Assembly (NCBI GenBank): GCA_017624275.1
Contig: JAGANG010000069.1
Location: forward strand, 1 to 40,916
Length of the DNA: 40,916 nucleotides
Reading direction: 5' to 3'
Source of the DNA: Spirochaetales bacterium
Lineage (GTDB): Bacteria; Spirochaetota; GWE2-31-10
Below the pieces are notes generated by a model, which was not told where the DNA came from, searched no databases, and saw only the letters and a list, made by a program, of their open reading frames with translations. This document shows, piece after piece, positions 18,128 through 27,523 of this stretch. Made by a program: the position numbers and the translations under genes. How positions within the stretch are numbered: the stretch's first letter is position 1; the number at the start of each line of letters is the position of its first letter.

Positions 18128-19138
18128 ATGGTTATTAATCGCTTTGTATTGTTTAGTTTTCTTTTGTTTTTTACAATGACTCACGCTTTCGGTGCAAAAC
18201 TTGATTTTAAGAAAAATCGTGTTGCCAAAGTGGCTAACAGAGTTTTTTTGAAAAGTGAGGTAGAAGAGGCAATGCGACAATCTAAGGTTTCGTATGAGCA
18301 GGCACTTGAAGATCTTATTAACTTTGAAGTTTTGTATCAAGCTGCAAAAATCAGAATACCGTTGCCGGATGAAAGAGCTGTATTGGAAGCAATCAGAGAG
18401 GAAAAACAATATTATGCACTTCATTTTCGTCGTGAGGTAGAAAGTATTTCAGATCAAGAATTTCTTAATTCGATAGGTTTTAAAAATCGTTCAATGCGAG
18501 AATACCGAGACTATACGATAAAGAGAATGATGGTAGAACAATATTTGAATGTTTTGTATTCTGAAGTTGAATTAAAAAATAATACTATAAGTCAAAGTGA
18601 GATTGATAATTTTATAAAGGATAATCCCAGACTTTTTAAGAAATCCGAAACTTATAATTTGATGTTAATCTATTTTTCTTTCTTTTCTAAAGAAGGTCGC
18701 CAACTTACTAAGGATGAAATTTCTGCAAAATGTAAACTGGCAGAGGAATGTTTGGGACGGTTAAAAGGCGGTGCGGATTTCAGTAAAATGGCACAAAAAT
18801 ATTCTGAAGATTTGTATTCATTAAGACAAAATCCAGTAGGATATTACGGCAAAGTAGAAAGTGATGATGAATATACTAAAAAACGTTTTTCTCCGGAAAT
18901 CATAACGACTCTTTCTACGGCTGAAGTAGGATTAGTACCGAAACTTTTTGCTACCCGAGACGGAGTTTTTATTTTTTACTTGATAGAAAGAGAACCGGAA
19001 AAAGAAATTACCGGCGAAGATGCTTATGCTATTGCAATGGACGAAGTTAAGAAGAAAAATATAAAAGATGCAAAAAAAGAAGTTGAAAGAAAAACTTTGG
19101 AAGAATATAAAAAGTATTTTGATGTTATAATTTTTTAA
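18128..19138 (+). CDS. Periplasmic parvulin-type foldase (SurA/PpiC-like)
   Basis: The protein has 336 residues. A signal peptide (VINRFVLFSFLLFFTMTHAFG, cut near AFGAK) directs export. A SurA-like N-terminal helical domain (~35-170, KVANRVFLKSEVEEAM, YEQALEDLINFEVLYQAA) is followed by one parvulin domain (~180-295, ADFSKMAQKYSED, GYYGKVES, RDGVFIFYLIERE) and a short C-terminal helix. The parvulin core is degenerate compared with PpiC, so it may act mainly as a chaperone for outer-membrane proteins. GAGAGG precedes ATG 18128. It is first in a run of five same-strand genes. Confidence 0.83.
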   Translation: MVINRFVLFSFLLFFTMTHAFGAKLDFKKNRVAKVANRVFLKSEVEEAMRQSKVSYEQALEDLINFEVLYQAAKIRIPLPDERAVLEAIREEKQYYALHFRREVESISDQEFLNSIGFKNRSMREYRDYTIKRMMVEQYLNVLYSEVELKNNTISQSEIDNFIKDNPRLFKKSETYNLMLIYFSFFSKEGRQLTKDEISAKCKLAEECLGRLKGGADFSKMAQKYSEDLYSLRQNPVGYYGKVESDDEYTKKRFSPEIITTLSTAEVGLVPKLFATRDGVFIFYLIEREPEKEITGEDAYAIAMDEVKKKNIKDAKKEVERKTLEEYKKYFDVIIF

Positions 19139-19166
19139 TGTTGAATAATAAAAGAGGTTAATATTT

Positions 19167-19715
19167 ATGAAAATAGCGGCAATTTTAGCAGAAGGATTTG
19201 AAGAAACAGAATTTATTGCAGTTGTTGATTTATTACGCAGAGCAAAACAGGACGTTTGTGTTGTTTCATTAACAGAACAACTTACGGTAGCCGGTTCGCA
19301 TAATTTTAAAATTGTAGCCGATGTGATGTGGGCTGATGTAGATTTTGATGATATAGATTGTATTTTTTTATCGGGCGGAATGCCGGGTGTTACCAATTTA
19401 CAAGCCAGCAGCGATGTTGTCGAAATGGTGCGTAAGTTTGTACAATCAAATAAGTTTGTTGTTGCAATTTGTGCGGCTCCGTTAGTTTTAAATGATGCCG
19501 GCGTTTTGGAAAATAAAAAATTTACTTGTTATCCGGCTACGGCTGCATCAATAAAAAACGGTACATATAGTGAAGAATCTGTTGTAATTGACGGAAAAAT
19601 TATAACCAGTCGAGGTGTAGGAACAGCTTTAGATTTGGGATTATCAATGGTTTCTGTTTTTTGCAGCAAAGAAAGTGCAGAAGAGTTAAGAAAGGCTGTA
19701 GTTTATGGCGTATAA
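19167..19715 (+). CDS. DJ-1/PfpI family protein (ThiJ/YajL-like)
   Basis: The protein has 182 residues. The fold signatures are present: ILAEGFEETEFIAVVDLLRR with the conserved Glu, FLSGGMPG, and the nucleophile elbow VAICAAP with the reactive Cys. The end GKIITSRGVGTALDLGL is typical of the DJ-1 subfamily. DJ-1 proteins are linked to oxidative stress, chaperone or glyoxalase-like functions, and which applies here cannot be read. It overlaps clpS by 11 bases and lies 28 bases after the foldase gene, so it belongs to the protein-quality operon. Confidence 0.9.
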   Translation: MKIAAILAEGFEETEFIAVVDLLRRAKQDVCVVSLTEQLTVAGSHNFKIVADVMWADVDFDDIDCIFLSGGMPGVTNLQASSDVVEMVRKFVQSNKFVVAICAAPLVLNDAGVLENKKFTCYPATAASIKNGTYSEESVVIDGKIITSRGVGTALDLGLSMVSVFCSKESAEELRKAVVYGV

Positions 19716-20013
19716 AAGAGAAAAATCTTCCTTTGTTTTAGAACAGATAAAATTTAAAGAACCCCTCATGTATCGTGTAATTATGCATAATGATGATTAT
19801 ACAACGATGGATTTTGTGGTTTCCGTATTGATTAATATTTTTCATAAATCTCACGATGAAGCAGTTTTTTTGATGGCAGAAGTCCACAATAAAGGACAAG
19901 CAAATGTTGGAGTGTACACATTAGATATAGCTGAAAGTAAAGTCAGAGAAGTCAGAGTAATGGCAAGTGAATATCATTTTCCATTGTTGTGTACTATAGA
20001 AGAGGATAATTAA
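19705..20013 (+). CDS. clpS: ATP-dependent Clp protease adaptor ClpS
   Basis: ClpS delivers proteins with N-terminal Leu, Phe, Tyr or Trp to ClpAP. The protein has 102 residues: a flexible N-terminal arm, then the ClpS core with MYRVIMHNDDYTTMDFVV (the NDD/Thr-Met pocket that holds the N-degron), HKSHDEAVFLMAEVHNKG and GVYTLDIAESKV. It ends 9 bases before clpA. Confidence 0.95.
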   Translation: MAYKREKSSFVLEQIKFKEPLMYRVIMHNDDYTTMDFVVSVLINIFHKSHDEAVFLMAEVHNKGQANVGVYTLDIAESKVREVRVMASEYHFPLLCTIEEDN

Positions 20014-20022
20014 GGTATAAAA

Positions 20023-22311
20023 ATGAGAGAATTTAATGAGGAAGTTCAAGATGTTTTAGATTCTGCTATTACGATTGCAATACAGAATCAGCATGAATAT
20101 GTAACACCGGAACATCTTCTTTCGGCTATTTTATTGGAACCGAGATCTTTTAAATGGCTGTCGGCTGTAGGAGCAGATATAGCTCAATTAAAAAAGGATT
20201 TAGACGCTTTTTTCAAAGATAAAATGGAAAAAGTTTCGGGGATTGAAGAACCGGTTTTTAGTTTACTTTTAGTGGAGCTTTTAACTTTGGCAGAACAGCA
20301 TTGTTTAAGTTCTGATAAAAAAGTTATTCAATTAGATCATGTTTTAGTTTCTTTCTTTTATTTAGATGAAAAATCATCATTTGCATTGTATTTCTTAAGG
20401 AAAGCCGGGGTAGAAGAATTTACCCTTGTTCAACAAGTCGCACATGATTCAAATTTCTTTAAATCCGGTGAAAATTTCGGAAATGATTTTCAAATAGATG
20501 AAGACGGTATGTATTCAGAAGACTTTGCAGTTCCTATGGAAGAATTTTGTCAAGAATTGCAAGTATCGGAAGATCCCGTAATCGGACGAGAAAAAGAATT
20601 GGAACGAATATTTCATGTTTTATGTCGCCGGACAAAAAATAATTTATTGCTTGTAGGTGATGCCGGAGTAGGTAAGACTGCTTTGGGACGAGCTATGGCA
20701 AATCGTTTGGCAGCCGGTAAAGTACCGGAATGTTTAAAAGATTTTAAGATATATTCATTAAATATCGGCGGCTTGATTGCCGGGGCAAAGTTTCGCGGAG
20801 AATTTGAAGAACGAATAAAATTAGTAATTGATTTTCTTGATAAGAAAGGTAACTGTATTTTGTTTATTGATGAAATTCATTCAATAATGGATTTGGGCGG
20901 TGGCAGAGACGGTTCTTTGGGAGCGTCGGAAATGTTGAAACCGGTACTTACCGGCGGTCGTATTCGTTGTATAGGAACTACAACTTACGAAGAATTTAAG
21001 AATTGTATTGAAAAAGATTCTGCATTTTTAAGACGTTTTCAAAAAGTTGATATTTCAGAGCCGACTCCGGAAGAATGTCTAAATATATTGAAACAAATAA
21101 AAGCAAACTTTGAAGAGTATCATCATGTTCATTATACGGATTCAGCATTAAAAAGAGCTATAGATTTATCAATAAAATATATAAATGAACGAAAATTACC
21201 GGATAAAGCAATTGACATTATTGATGAAGCCGGAGCGTTGTGTCAGTTAAAATGCGGTTCATTTTATAAAAAAGGAAATGTTGAAACCGGCAATCAAAAA
21301 AATACAAAGATTGATGTAACAACAATAGAAAAGGTTGTTTCAAAAATTACGGGGATTTCTCTTGATAATGTTGTATTAAGCCAAAATGATAAATTAATAC
21401 AGCTGGCAACACATTTAAAAACTTGTATTTTCGGACAAGATGAAGCTGCAGATTTGTTGGCGACTGTTGTAAAACGTGCAAAAGTCGGCTTTTCTAATGA
21501 AGAAAAGCCTATTGCGTCTTTATTATTTGTAGGCCCTACCGGAGTCGGAAAAACAGAATTGACAAAACAACTTGCAAAATTTCTTGAAATTCCGTTGTTG
21601 CGGTTTGATATGAGTGAATATCAAGAAAAATATACTGTATCAAAATTACTCGGAGCTTCTGCCGGATACGTAGGATATGAAAACGGCGGTTTGTTGACAG
21701 AAGCTGTTCGCAGACATCCGGAATCGGTAGTTTTACTTGATGAAATAGAAAAAGCTCATCCGGATATTTTCAGTACATTATTGCAAATAATGGATTATGC
21801 GACATTGACTGATAATCAAGGACGTAAGGCAGATTTCAGAAATGTAATTTTCATTATGACATCAAATGCCGGAGCCCATGATGCAAGTTCGGTTATCGGA
21901 TTGGGGACGACTAAAGGACGTTCCAGAACAGCATCTATGATGACGGCGGTGAAAAATACTTTTACTCCGGAGTTTAGAAATCGTCTTGATGCGGTTGTCC
22001 CTTTTAATTACTTGGGAAAAGAGCAAATTAACAAAATTATTAATCAGCAAATTGATGAACTTAAAAAGTTCTTAGATAAAAAAGGAATCAAGATAGAAAT
22101 TACTCAAGCTTGTTGTGATTTGATTGCCAATAAAGGTTTTTCGGAAGAATTCGGAGCCAGAGAGATTGCCAGAGTTATCGAAAATGAAATAAAAGATAAA
22201 TTGATTGATATTGTACTTTTTAGAAAAGAACAAAATGTTAAAAGTATTTTTTGTGATGTGGGAGATAATTCAGAAATCCAAATTAACGTATCATCGGGTG
22301 AAGAGAGATAA
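20023..22311 (+). CDS. clpA: ATP-dependent Clp protease ATPase subunit ClpA
   Basis: ClpA unfolds substrates and feeds them to ClpP. The protein has 762 residues, the usual length. The N-domain (~1-145) holds two Clp_N repeats (ALDSAITIAIQNQHEYVTPEHLL-type). AAA-1 carries Walker A GDAGVGKTAL and Walker B CILFIDEIHS. AAA-2 carries GPTGVGKTEL and VVLLDEIEKAHPD. The C-terminal domain contains FSEEFGAREIARVIENEI. There is no ClpB middle domain, and the clpS neighbour fixes the subtype. clpP is not in the window. The stop is 2 bases before aat. Confidence 0.95.
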   Translation: MREFNEEVQDVLDSAITIAIQNQHEYVTPEHLLSAILLEPRSFKWLSAVGADIAQLKKDLDAFFKDKMEKVSGIEEPVFSLLLVELLTLAEQHCLSSDKKVIQLDHVLVSFFYLDEKSSFALYFLRKAGVEEFTLVQQVAHDSNFFKSGENFGNDFQIDEDGMYSEDFAVPMEEFCQELQVSEDPVIGREKELERIFHVLCRRTKNNLLLVGDAGVGKTALGRAMANRLAAGKVPECLKDFKIYSLNIGGLIAGAKFRGEFEERIKLVIDFLDKKGNCILFIDEIHSIMDLGGGRDGSLGASEMLKPVLTGGRIRCIGTTTYEEFKNCIEKDSAFLRRFQKVDISEPTPEECLNILKQIKANFEEYHHVHYTDSALKRAIDLSIKYINERKLPDKAIDIIDEAGALCQLKCGSFYKKGNVETGNQKNTKIDVTTIEKVVSKITGISLDNVVLSQNDKLIQLATHLKTCIFGQDEAADLLATVVKRAKVGFSNEEKPIASLLFVGPTGVGKTELTKQLAKFLEIPLLRFDMSEYQEKYTVSKLLGASAGYVGYENGGLLTEAVRRHPESVVLLDEIEKAHPDIFSTLLQIMDYATLTDNQGRKADFRNVIFIMTSNAGAHDASSVIGLGTTKGRSRTASMMTAVKNTFTPEFRNRLDAVVPFNYLGKEQINKIINQQIDELKKFLDKKGIKIEITQACCDLIANKGFSEEFGAREIARVIENEIKDKLIDIVLFRKEQNVKSIFCDVGDNSEIQINVSSGEER

Positions 22312-22313
22312 CA

Positions 22314-23027
22314 ATGTCATATTTTTTGTTTAACGGACGATATTTTATTACCGAAAATGGAAATTACAACTTTCCGGAACCTTTAGAAGCACTTGGTGAT
22401 ATTGTTGCTATCGGAGGAAAAATTACGCCGGAACGACTTCTGGTTGCTTACCAAAACGGAATTTTCCCTTGGTATGACGAATCAATGCCTGTTTTGTGGC
22501 AATCACCGGTAGAAAGATTTGTTTTGCCGTTGGAAAAATTGCACATCGGCAAAAGTATGCGAAAATGGATGAAACACAGTCCGTATAGAATTACGGCTGA
22601 TACATGTTTTAAAGGAGTGATAAAAAGCTGCAGAATAATAAAACGAGAAGGACAATACGGCACTTGGATTACACCGGCTGTTATAGACGGATATTGTAAA
22701 CTCTTTGAAATGGGATATGCTCACTCGGTAGAGTGCTGGCTGGAAGAAAAATTAGTCGGAGGCTTGTACGGTGTGTCACTGGGAAATTACTTCTTCGGAG
22801 AATCAATGTTTTCTCGTGCTGACAACGCCTCCAAAACGGCGTTTATAACACTGACAGAAAAAATGCCGGCGTTAGGTTTGGATATGATAGATTGCCAAGC
22901 TTATACAGAAAATATGGCACGCTATGGTGCTGAAAATGTAAGCCGGGAAGATTTTATCAATAAATTACGCAGTGATTTGACAAAACACGAAACTAACAAA
23001 GGAAAATGGACTGATTATTTTCAATAG
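22314..23027 (+). CDS. aat: Leucyl/phenylalanyl-tRNA-protein transferase
   Basis: Aat attaches Leu or Phe from aminoacyl-tRNA to N-terminal Arg or Lys, creating ClpS-readable N-degrons. The protein has 237 residues. Signatures are FPEPLEALGDIVAIGGKI, LLVAYQNGIFPWYDE, ILWWSP-type text (VLWQSPVERFVLP), TWITPAVIDGYCKLFEMG, HSVECWLEEKLVGGLYGV and FFGESMFSRADNASK. The gene is two bases after clpA, giving a complete enzyme-adaptor-unfoldase set. Its end overlaps the convergent membrane-protein gene by 7 bases. Confidence 0.95.
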   Translation: MSYFLFNGRYFITENGNYNFPEPLEALGDIVAIGGKITPERLLVAYQNGIFPWYDESMPVLWQSPVERFVLPLEKLHIGKSMRKWMKHSPYRITADTCFKGVIKSCRIIKREGQYGTWITPAVIDGYCKLFEMGYAHSVECWLEEKLVGGLYGVSLGNYFFGESMFSRADNASKTAFITLTEKMPALGLDMIDCQAYTENMARYGAENVSREDFINKLRSDLTKHETNKGKWTDYFQ

Positions 23028-23620
23028 TCGTCAGCTTCGTTATCTTTTCCGAGTAAACCTTCAAGTTCTTCCGGAGTCAATTCGTATGTCTTTGTTTCCA
23101 GATTATCTTCCGTATTTTCTGTATCGTTTTCCGGTGTAGAAATATCAGGGGATTTTGGAACAAACAGAAGAATAAAAGCACAATTAAAAAATAAAATAAT
23201 AGAAGCTGTCACTAATATTGGAATAAAAATATATCGCATACACACTTGTATTGAAAATGGTTTTATCCATGCAATATATTCGTCTTTATCTTTTTGTATT
23301 TTGTATACATTCAGTGAATTGGAAGAAAGACGTGAAGTAAAATCACTTTTTTTATAAAAATTAGTATCGTAGAGAATCGGAGTAAAAGTTTTATCATCAA
23401 TATTTTTATGCCATATAACTCTTATGATTCCGTCCGGAATTGTTTTTATATTGTCATCATCTTGCCATAGTTTATTATTAACAACGTTATCAAATAATTG
23501 CTTTTCATAATCTTTTGACAATGAAGAAAATTTAAGTGCAATAATTTCCGCAGAAATAATAACAAGTAAGATGTCAATTATAAGGAATATAGTAAGTAAA
23601 AAGTTCTTTTTAACAGCCAT
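23021..23620 (-). CDS. Membrane protein of unknown function with two transmembrane helices
   Basis: I do not recognise the family. The protein has 199 residues: a first transmembrane helix at ~7-29 (FLLTIFLIIDILLVIISAE), an extracytoplasmic region of ~100 residues, a second helix at ~130-152 (YIFIPILVTASIILFFNCAF) and an acidic cytoplasmic tail (DTENTEDNLETK, YELTPEELEGLLG). The layout (TM, sensor-like domain, TM, short tail) resembles receptor fragments, but no signalling domain is visible. AAAGG precedes ATG 23620. It is convergent with aat. Confidence 0.7.
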   Translation of the reverse strand: MAVKKNFLLTIFLIIDILLVIISAEIIALKFSSLSKDYEKQLFDNVVNNKLWQDDDNIKTIPDGIIRVIWHKNIDDKTFTPILYDTNFYKKSDFTSRLSSNSLNVYKIQKDKDEYIAWIKPFSIQVCMRYIFIPILVTASIILFFNCAFILLFVPKSPDISTPENDTENTEDNLETKTYELTPEELEGLLGKDNEADDY

Positions 23621-23702
23621 TGTACTACCTTTAAACTTAAATGGGTAATATTATTATCGTATTCTGATTTAATAATTTAATGAAACTTATCATATTTAAA
23701 AT

Positions 23703-23733
23703 AAAAAAAGAGTGGTTAGAAATAACCACTCTT
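23703..23733 (-). terminator. Rho-independent terminator of the RRM protein gene
   Basis: Arms 23708-23718 and 23723-23733 (AAGAGTGGTTA and its complement) form a perfect 11-bp stem with a GAAA/TTTC loop. On the minus strand a run of seven T follows. It lies 33 bases after the RRM stop. Confidence 0.9.
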
Positions 23734-23765
23734 ATAGACTCAAATTAATAAATCAATTGCTAATT

Positions 23766-24035
23766 TTATTCCGGTCTTTTGTTAAATGGTTTGTCGTGAG
23801 CTTCATTTACTCTCAAAGCTCTTCCATCCAAATCTTTTCCGTTAAGTGCATTAATTGCATTTTGAGCTGCTTCTTCTGTTTCCATCTCAATAAAAGCAAA
23901 TCCTTTTGGGCGACCGGTTACATGATCTGTAATAATTTTTACAGAAGTAACAGCTCCGAATTCGCCGAAAGTAGCTTCTAAAGTTTCTTGCGTAGTGTTG
24001 TAGTTCATATTGCCTACATAGATTTTTTTTCCCAT
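23766..24035 (-). CDS. RRM-type RNA-binding protein
   Basis: The protein has 89 residues, a single RNA-recognition motif covering almost the whole chain: RNP2 is KIYVGNMNY and RNP1 is KGFAFIEM, with the aromatic residues that stack on RNA bases. It is the small bacterial RRM type known from cyanobacteria, Treponema and other spirochaetes, probably an RNA chaperone. The gene has its own terminator and seems monocistronic. AAGGGAAAACCC precedes the ATG. Confidence 0.92.
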   Translation of the reverse strand: MGKKIYVGNMNYNTTQETLEATFGEFGAVTSVKIITDHVTGRPKGFAFIEMETEEAAQNAINALNGKDLDGRALRVNEAHDKPFNKRPE

Positions 24036-24414
24036 GGGTTTTCCCTTCTCTTAAAAAAATAATTAGAATAAAAAGAAAAAGTTTATGCTTTTCCTTATTA
24101 GTAAGATGCCTATCAACGATAAGCAGCTCAAGGTTAGATTTATTTGAGTTGTATTTTATAATTGGACAAAAGTCCCAGTCATATTAGCAATTACAAATAT
24201 GTATTCTACATGTACTATTGAATACAAAATATTTTCTCAACGATGGATATAACAAAGAGCGAAAGTATTATATTTTGAGAAATAAATAATGTCAAATGCT
24301 TTTTAAAAGATGAAAAATGCGAGAAAATATTTGAAAAAATGCGATAAATGGGGAGAATCAAGCAAGGTTTAATTAAAGTATATCAATCTGAATCATATCC
24401 AGTTAAACTATTTT
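24036..24414. other. Intergenic region left of the defence island; no gene seen
   Basis: This AT-rich stretch holds the leader of the RRM gene (near 24036-24110) and then text with no credible frame. The longest Met-started frame on the plus strand (24310) has only 20 codons. No tRNA, terminator or direct repeat that would mark an integration site was found. Confidence 0.5.
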
Positions 24415-24564
24415 TCACCATGCATGTTTTTGAGTTTCGACGAGGCTATCGATGTCGGCAAACGCGTTTTCTAGAGCTTCTTGATGATATTCCCAGTAGC
24501 CGTTTTCTATAATGCTTTTTACAACGGCTTTGTTGTAGTAGAATTGAAAAGCTAACAAAAATAC
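24415..24564 (-). pseudogene. Orphan C-terminal gene fragment with foreign codon use
   Basis: A 49-codon open frame without a start codon ends in TGA at 24415. It reads FYYNKAVVKSIIENGYWEYH and then LENAFADIDSLVETQ to HAW. It is rich in C-ending codons (ttc, tac, aac, gcc, agc, ggc, gac, atc, ctc, gtc), unlike the AT-rich genes beside it. It overlaps the 3' end of the SIR2 gene in another frame. I do not recognise it. It looks like the tail of a gene whose body was lost, perhaps when the island arrived. Confidence 0.4.
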
Positions 24565-27512
24565 TTAGTTAAAATTGTCGACAGTCTTTTTAAGTCACTT
24601 TCTTTCAGTTGGGAAGAATTAATTTCTTTTGCAATACACTCTCGCGTTTTGTTTTTGACGATTTTATTTTCTGAAAGAATTTGAAGCATCATATCTTGCC
24701 AATTTAATAACCATGTGACATCAAATTTCTCAAAATCAAACTTTTCGAATTTATAAAACAAATCAAACATTGGACTAAGATTTAAAAAGGTAGAGAAATC
24801 TTTCCTCTTTAATGAACCGACTCTACAAAAATAGCCTACAAGATTTAATGCTTCAAAATGATCATGCTTAGGATGTGTTTTAATTGGTGATTCTTTTTTC
24901 GAGAGTTCAATTTCATTTTTCAAATACTTTTTCAATGCTCTCAATGTTTTTTTATCAATTTTTATATCGTGATTTACCAAGAATAAAAAGTCATTAAAAG
25001 AAAACTCATTATCCATTCCGTCACATATCCACTTTACAATACTTTTTTGTTGAGAAGTCGGAAGATAGGAATAATAATGCCACTTAATCTGCTCCTTAAA
25101 TTGAGTGTAGGAATTCTTAATAATTTTAGTAATGCGATATGCTAGTTTTCGAGACTTGAAAGAATCATCGATATTGATATAATGTATCAAATTTGGGTAA
25201 TTCAGGTTTGAATGTTTAGATAGCAAATCGAAGTTTTTGTTATTGGCTATTGCATCTATATGATTATCAATATAATAGATTAGCTTATCTTCAATAATAG
25301 ATGCAGTTGTTTCACTATACTTTTTTCTTTCCAGAATCTGCGATTCTAAAAAGAATATCTTATCGTCAATACAAATTTCACGAAATTCATATTTGAAAAT
25401 AAACGAGCAAATAAAATCTACAAGTTCCTGCGAAATGTCCATATACCACAGTAGATTCAAACATTTTTTGATTTTATTTTGGATAGATATAATTTCTATC
25501 CTTTTATTTGTTTTTAGTACTGTATCATAGTAGGAACAAAGGTTGCACACAGAGGTCTCTATTATTTCAATATTTTTGAAATCTAATGTTTTTATTGAAT
25601 GCTTGTGAAACAATCTATTTAATTGTTTCGTATCGAAATACTCAATAAAACAATAAAAATAAATATTGTCAAAATAAATCTCGTTTGATGCATTACCGAA
25701 GAAATCATCATCAATTGTTTTCTTGTTTTGTACAGAGTATTTATATACCAATGTTGACATCAAATTTTGTATGGCTGTTCTAAACTCTGTAAACTCTTCC
25801 ATGTACAATCCATTCCTTAAGAAAAAATGTAAATTTTGATTTATTCTTGAAATAACCTTATCGGCACTTGTAACACCCCACTCTTGTGTGTTGGAATCAA
25901 TAGCATCTTGTAATTTCATTCCATCTAGGAAGGAATAGTATGAGTTTTCATATAATATATTAAAAGAGGTAATTTTCTTGAAGCACTGGTACTTATTTTG
26001 AAATTCAATCGGCAACCTTTCGAACATATGTTTAACTTGCTCAGAACTAATAACACCGCCTTTTAGTCCATCAAAGTCAAATGTGTTGTGATACATCAAG
26101 TTATTGTTTACGCTTTTCATAGCTTGATAAACTACATAGCGATTTGCCTGTGCCAAAAAATGCCAAAGATAATCATTTGCAATATACGCCTCTGTAGCAA
26201 CACTTACAAACAATTCATAAGATTCCGTGTAACGAGATAATTTTGCTAAATAATATGCTTTTTGATAATTATCATAGTAATTGTCGTATTCTTTAAAAAC
26301 ATACTCTTGCATTTTAATATAGTCAAATTGCATACAACACGGATTACCAAAAACAAAATTGTCATCAGAAATAGTCTGCAGCTTATGATCAATACAGAGA
26401 ATCCCTTTGATTTGTGCCTTTGAAAGCACTGAGATAATAGTTTGGTATTTTTGTAATGTATCAATATTTAGTTTATTCCTTTCATTTTCATCCATATCGT
26501 TTATAGCAACAAAATATTTAAACAACATGTTTTCACCAATAGATATATTGATTAAACCACGACTGTCGATAATAACATTATTATGAAGTTTTTCTTGAAT
26601 ATCTTGTATTCGTAGAGCTTCCATTTTATCTAATGGTACCAATAAATCATATAGTACTTGAAAAGTTTCTTTTTCATCTTTCCCTTTAACTGAAAACTTT
26701 GAAAAATTATTTATAGCGTTCAGCACACTCTTGTATCTATTAATGAAAGAGGTAGATTCGTTATCAGTACAGTGTCGATAGTCTACAACACGTAATCCTT
26801 TAGACTCATGATATTGTAGTTCATCTTTTGAAAGTTTCGCATCATCTGTATATATGAATATGGGTTTGTTAAATTTTTCCTTTAGAAGCGTTTTTGTCCA
26901 ATTCAAAATCAGTTTGATATTGTAGTCATTAAGCCCATATCCAATAAATACCACTGTATTTGTTGCAAAAATCGACTTCAAAAGAGTTTCGACTAACTTG
27001 AATTTTTCGCTATAGTTAAGATAGTCCTCTTCTTTCAAAACAATATTTTTGTGTTTCAAGTCTCCATGAAGCTTTAAAATAAACCTATTTCCGTTAATTT
27101 CGGAAACTTCATTATCACAAGCAACTACTTTAAAACTTTGGCAGTTTTCTGCAGCTGCTGTTTCAAGTAAAACGTCAAAGTTTGTCGTAATAAATGCACG
27201 CGGATTCAAGTCAAGTAACATTTTATGAATTGCGTTGGGAACAAGCTTTTTACTCCTAAAACAGTTACTTATAAAATCGTAATACTGATTGTCGTCTTGA
27301 TTTATTGAGTAATAATACATCTGAGGTATGCTCAAATACTCTTCATTACTGTAAGACGTTTTTTTAATTCGCCCAAGGCTTTCAGAAAATGCATCTATCA
27401 ATTCCGACCATTTTGGTGCATTGGAAAGCTTTGATATACCTGCACCAACAAAAAACGTTAAAGATTCTGTTTGTGAGGCATCGATAATTCTCTTAAATAT
27501 ATCTTGATACAT
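24552..27512 (-). CDS. SIR2-domain protein, candidate defence-associated sirtuin (DSR-like)
   Basis: The protein has 986 residues. The N-terminal ~270 form a SIR2-type NAD-binding domain: FFVGAGISKLSNAPKWSELI (GAGIS loop), AFITTNFDVLLE (the Asn of the NADase site), FILKLHGD (catalytic His) and VVFIGYGLNDYNI. The remaining ~700 residues are helical without a recognisable domain. Length and layout match the DSR family (DSR2 is about 1000 residues), in which phage proteins trigger NAD+ depletion and abortive infection. Assignment to DSR1, DSR2 or another SIR2 defence class needs a profile search. GAGAGG precedes ATG 27512. It is the last gene of the island and ends near 24552. Confidence 0.82.
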   Translation of the reverse strand: MYQDIFKRIIDASQTESLTFFVGAGISKLSNAPKWSELIDAFSESLGRIKKTSYSNEEYLSIPQMYYYSINQDDNQYYDFISNCFRSKKLVPNAIHKMLLDLNPRAFITTNFDVLLETAAAENCQSFKVVACDNEVSEINGNRFILKLHGDLKHKNIVLKEEDYLNYSEKFKLVETLLKSIFATNTVVFIGYGLNDYNIKLILNWTKTLLKEKFNKPIFIYTDDAKLSKDELQYHESKGLRVVDYRHCTDNESTSFINRYKSVLNAINNFSKFSVKGKDEKETFQVLYDLLVPLDKMEALRIQDIQEKLHNNVIIDSRGLINISIGENMLFKYFVAINDMDENERNKLNIDTLQKYQTIISVLSKAQIKGILCIDHKLQTISDDNFVFGNPCCMQFDYIKMQEYVFKEYDNYYDNYQKAYYLAKLSRYTESYELFVSVATEAYIANDYLWHFLAQANRYVVYQAMKSVNNNLMYHNTFDFDGLKGGVISSEQVKHMFERLPIEFQNKYQCFKKITSFNILYENSYYSFLDGMKLQDAIDSNTQEWGVTSADKVISRINQNLHFFLRNGLYMEEFTEFRTAIQNLMSTLVYKYSVQNKKTIDDDFFGNASNEIYFDNIYFYCFIEYFDTKQLNRLFHKHSIKTLDFKNIEIIETSVCNLCSYYDTVLKTNKRIEIISIQNKIKKCLNLLWYMDISQELVDFICSFIFKYEFREICIDDKIFFLESQILERKKYSETTASIIEDKLIYYIDNHIDAIANNKNFDLLSKHSNLNYPNLIHYINIDDSFKSRKLAYRITKIIKNSYTQFKEQIKWHYYSYLPTSQQKSIVKWICDGMDNEFSFNDFLFLVNHDIKIDKKTLRALKKYLKNEIELSKKESPIKTHPKHDHFEALNLVGYFCRVGSLKRKDFSTFLNLSPMFDLFYKFEKFDFEKFDVTWLLNWQDMMLQILSENKIVKNKTRECIAKEINSSQLKESDLKRLSTILTKYFC

Positions 27513-27523
27513 AATAGCCTCTC

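Noticed and set aside
24103..24200. Attachment site or tRNA remnant at the island border
   Set aside because: No tRNA-like text and no direct repeat matching the other side near 33.1 kb was found.
24310..24372. Small plus-strand ORF of 20 codons
   Set aside because: It is very short, has no convincing ribosome site and shows no similarity that I recognise.
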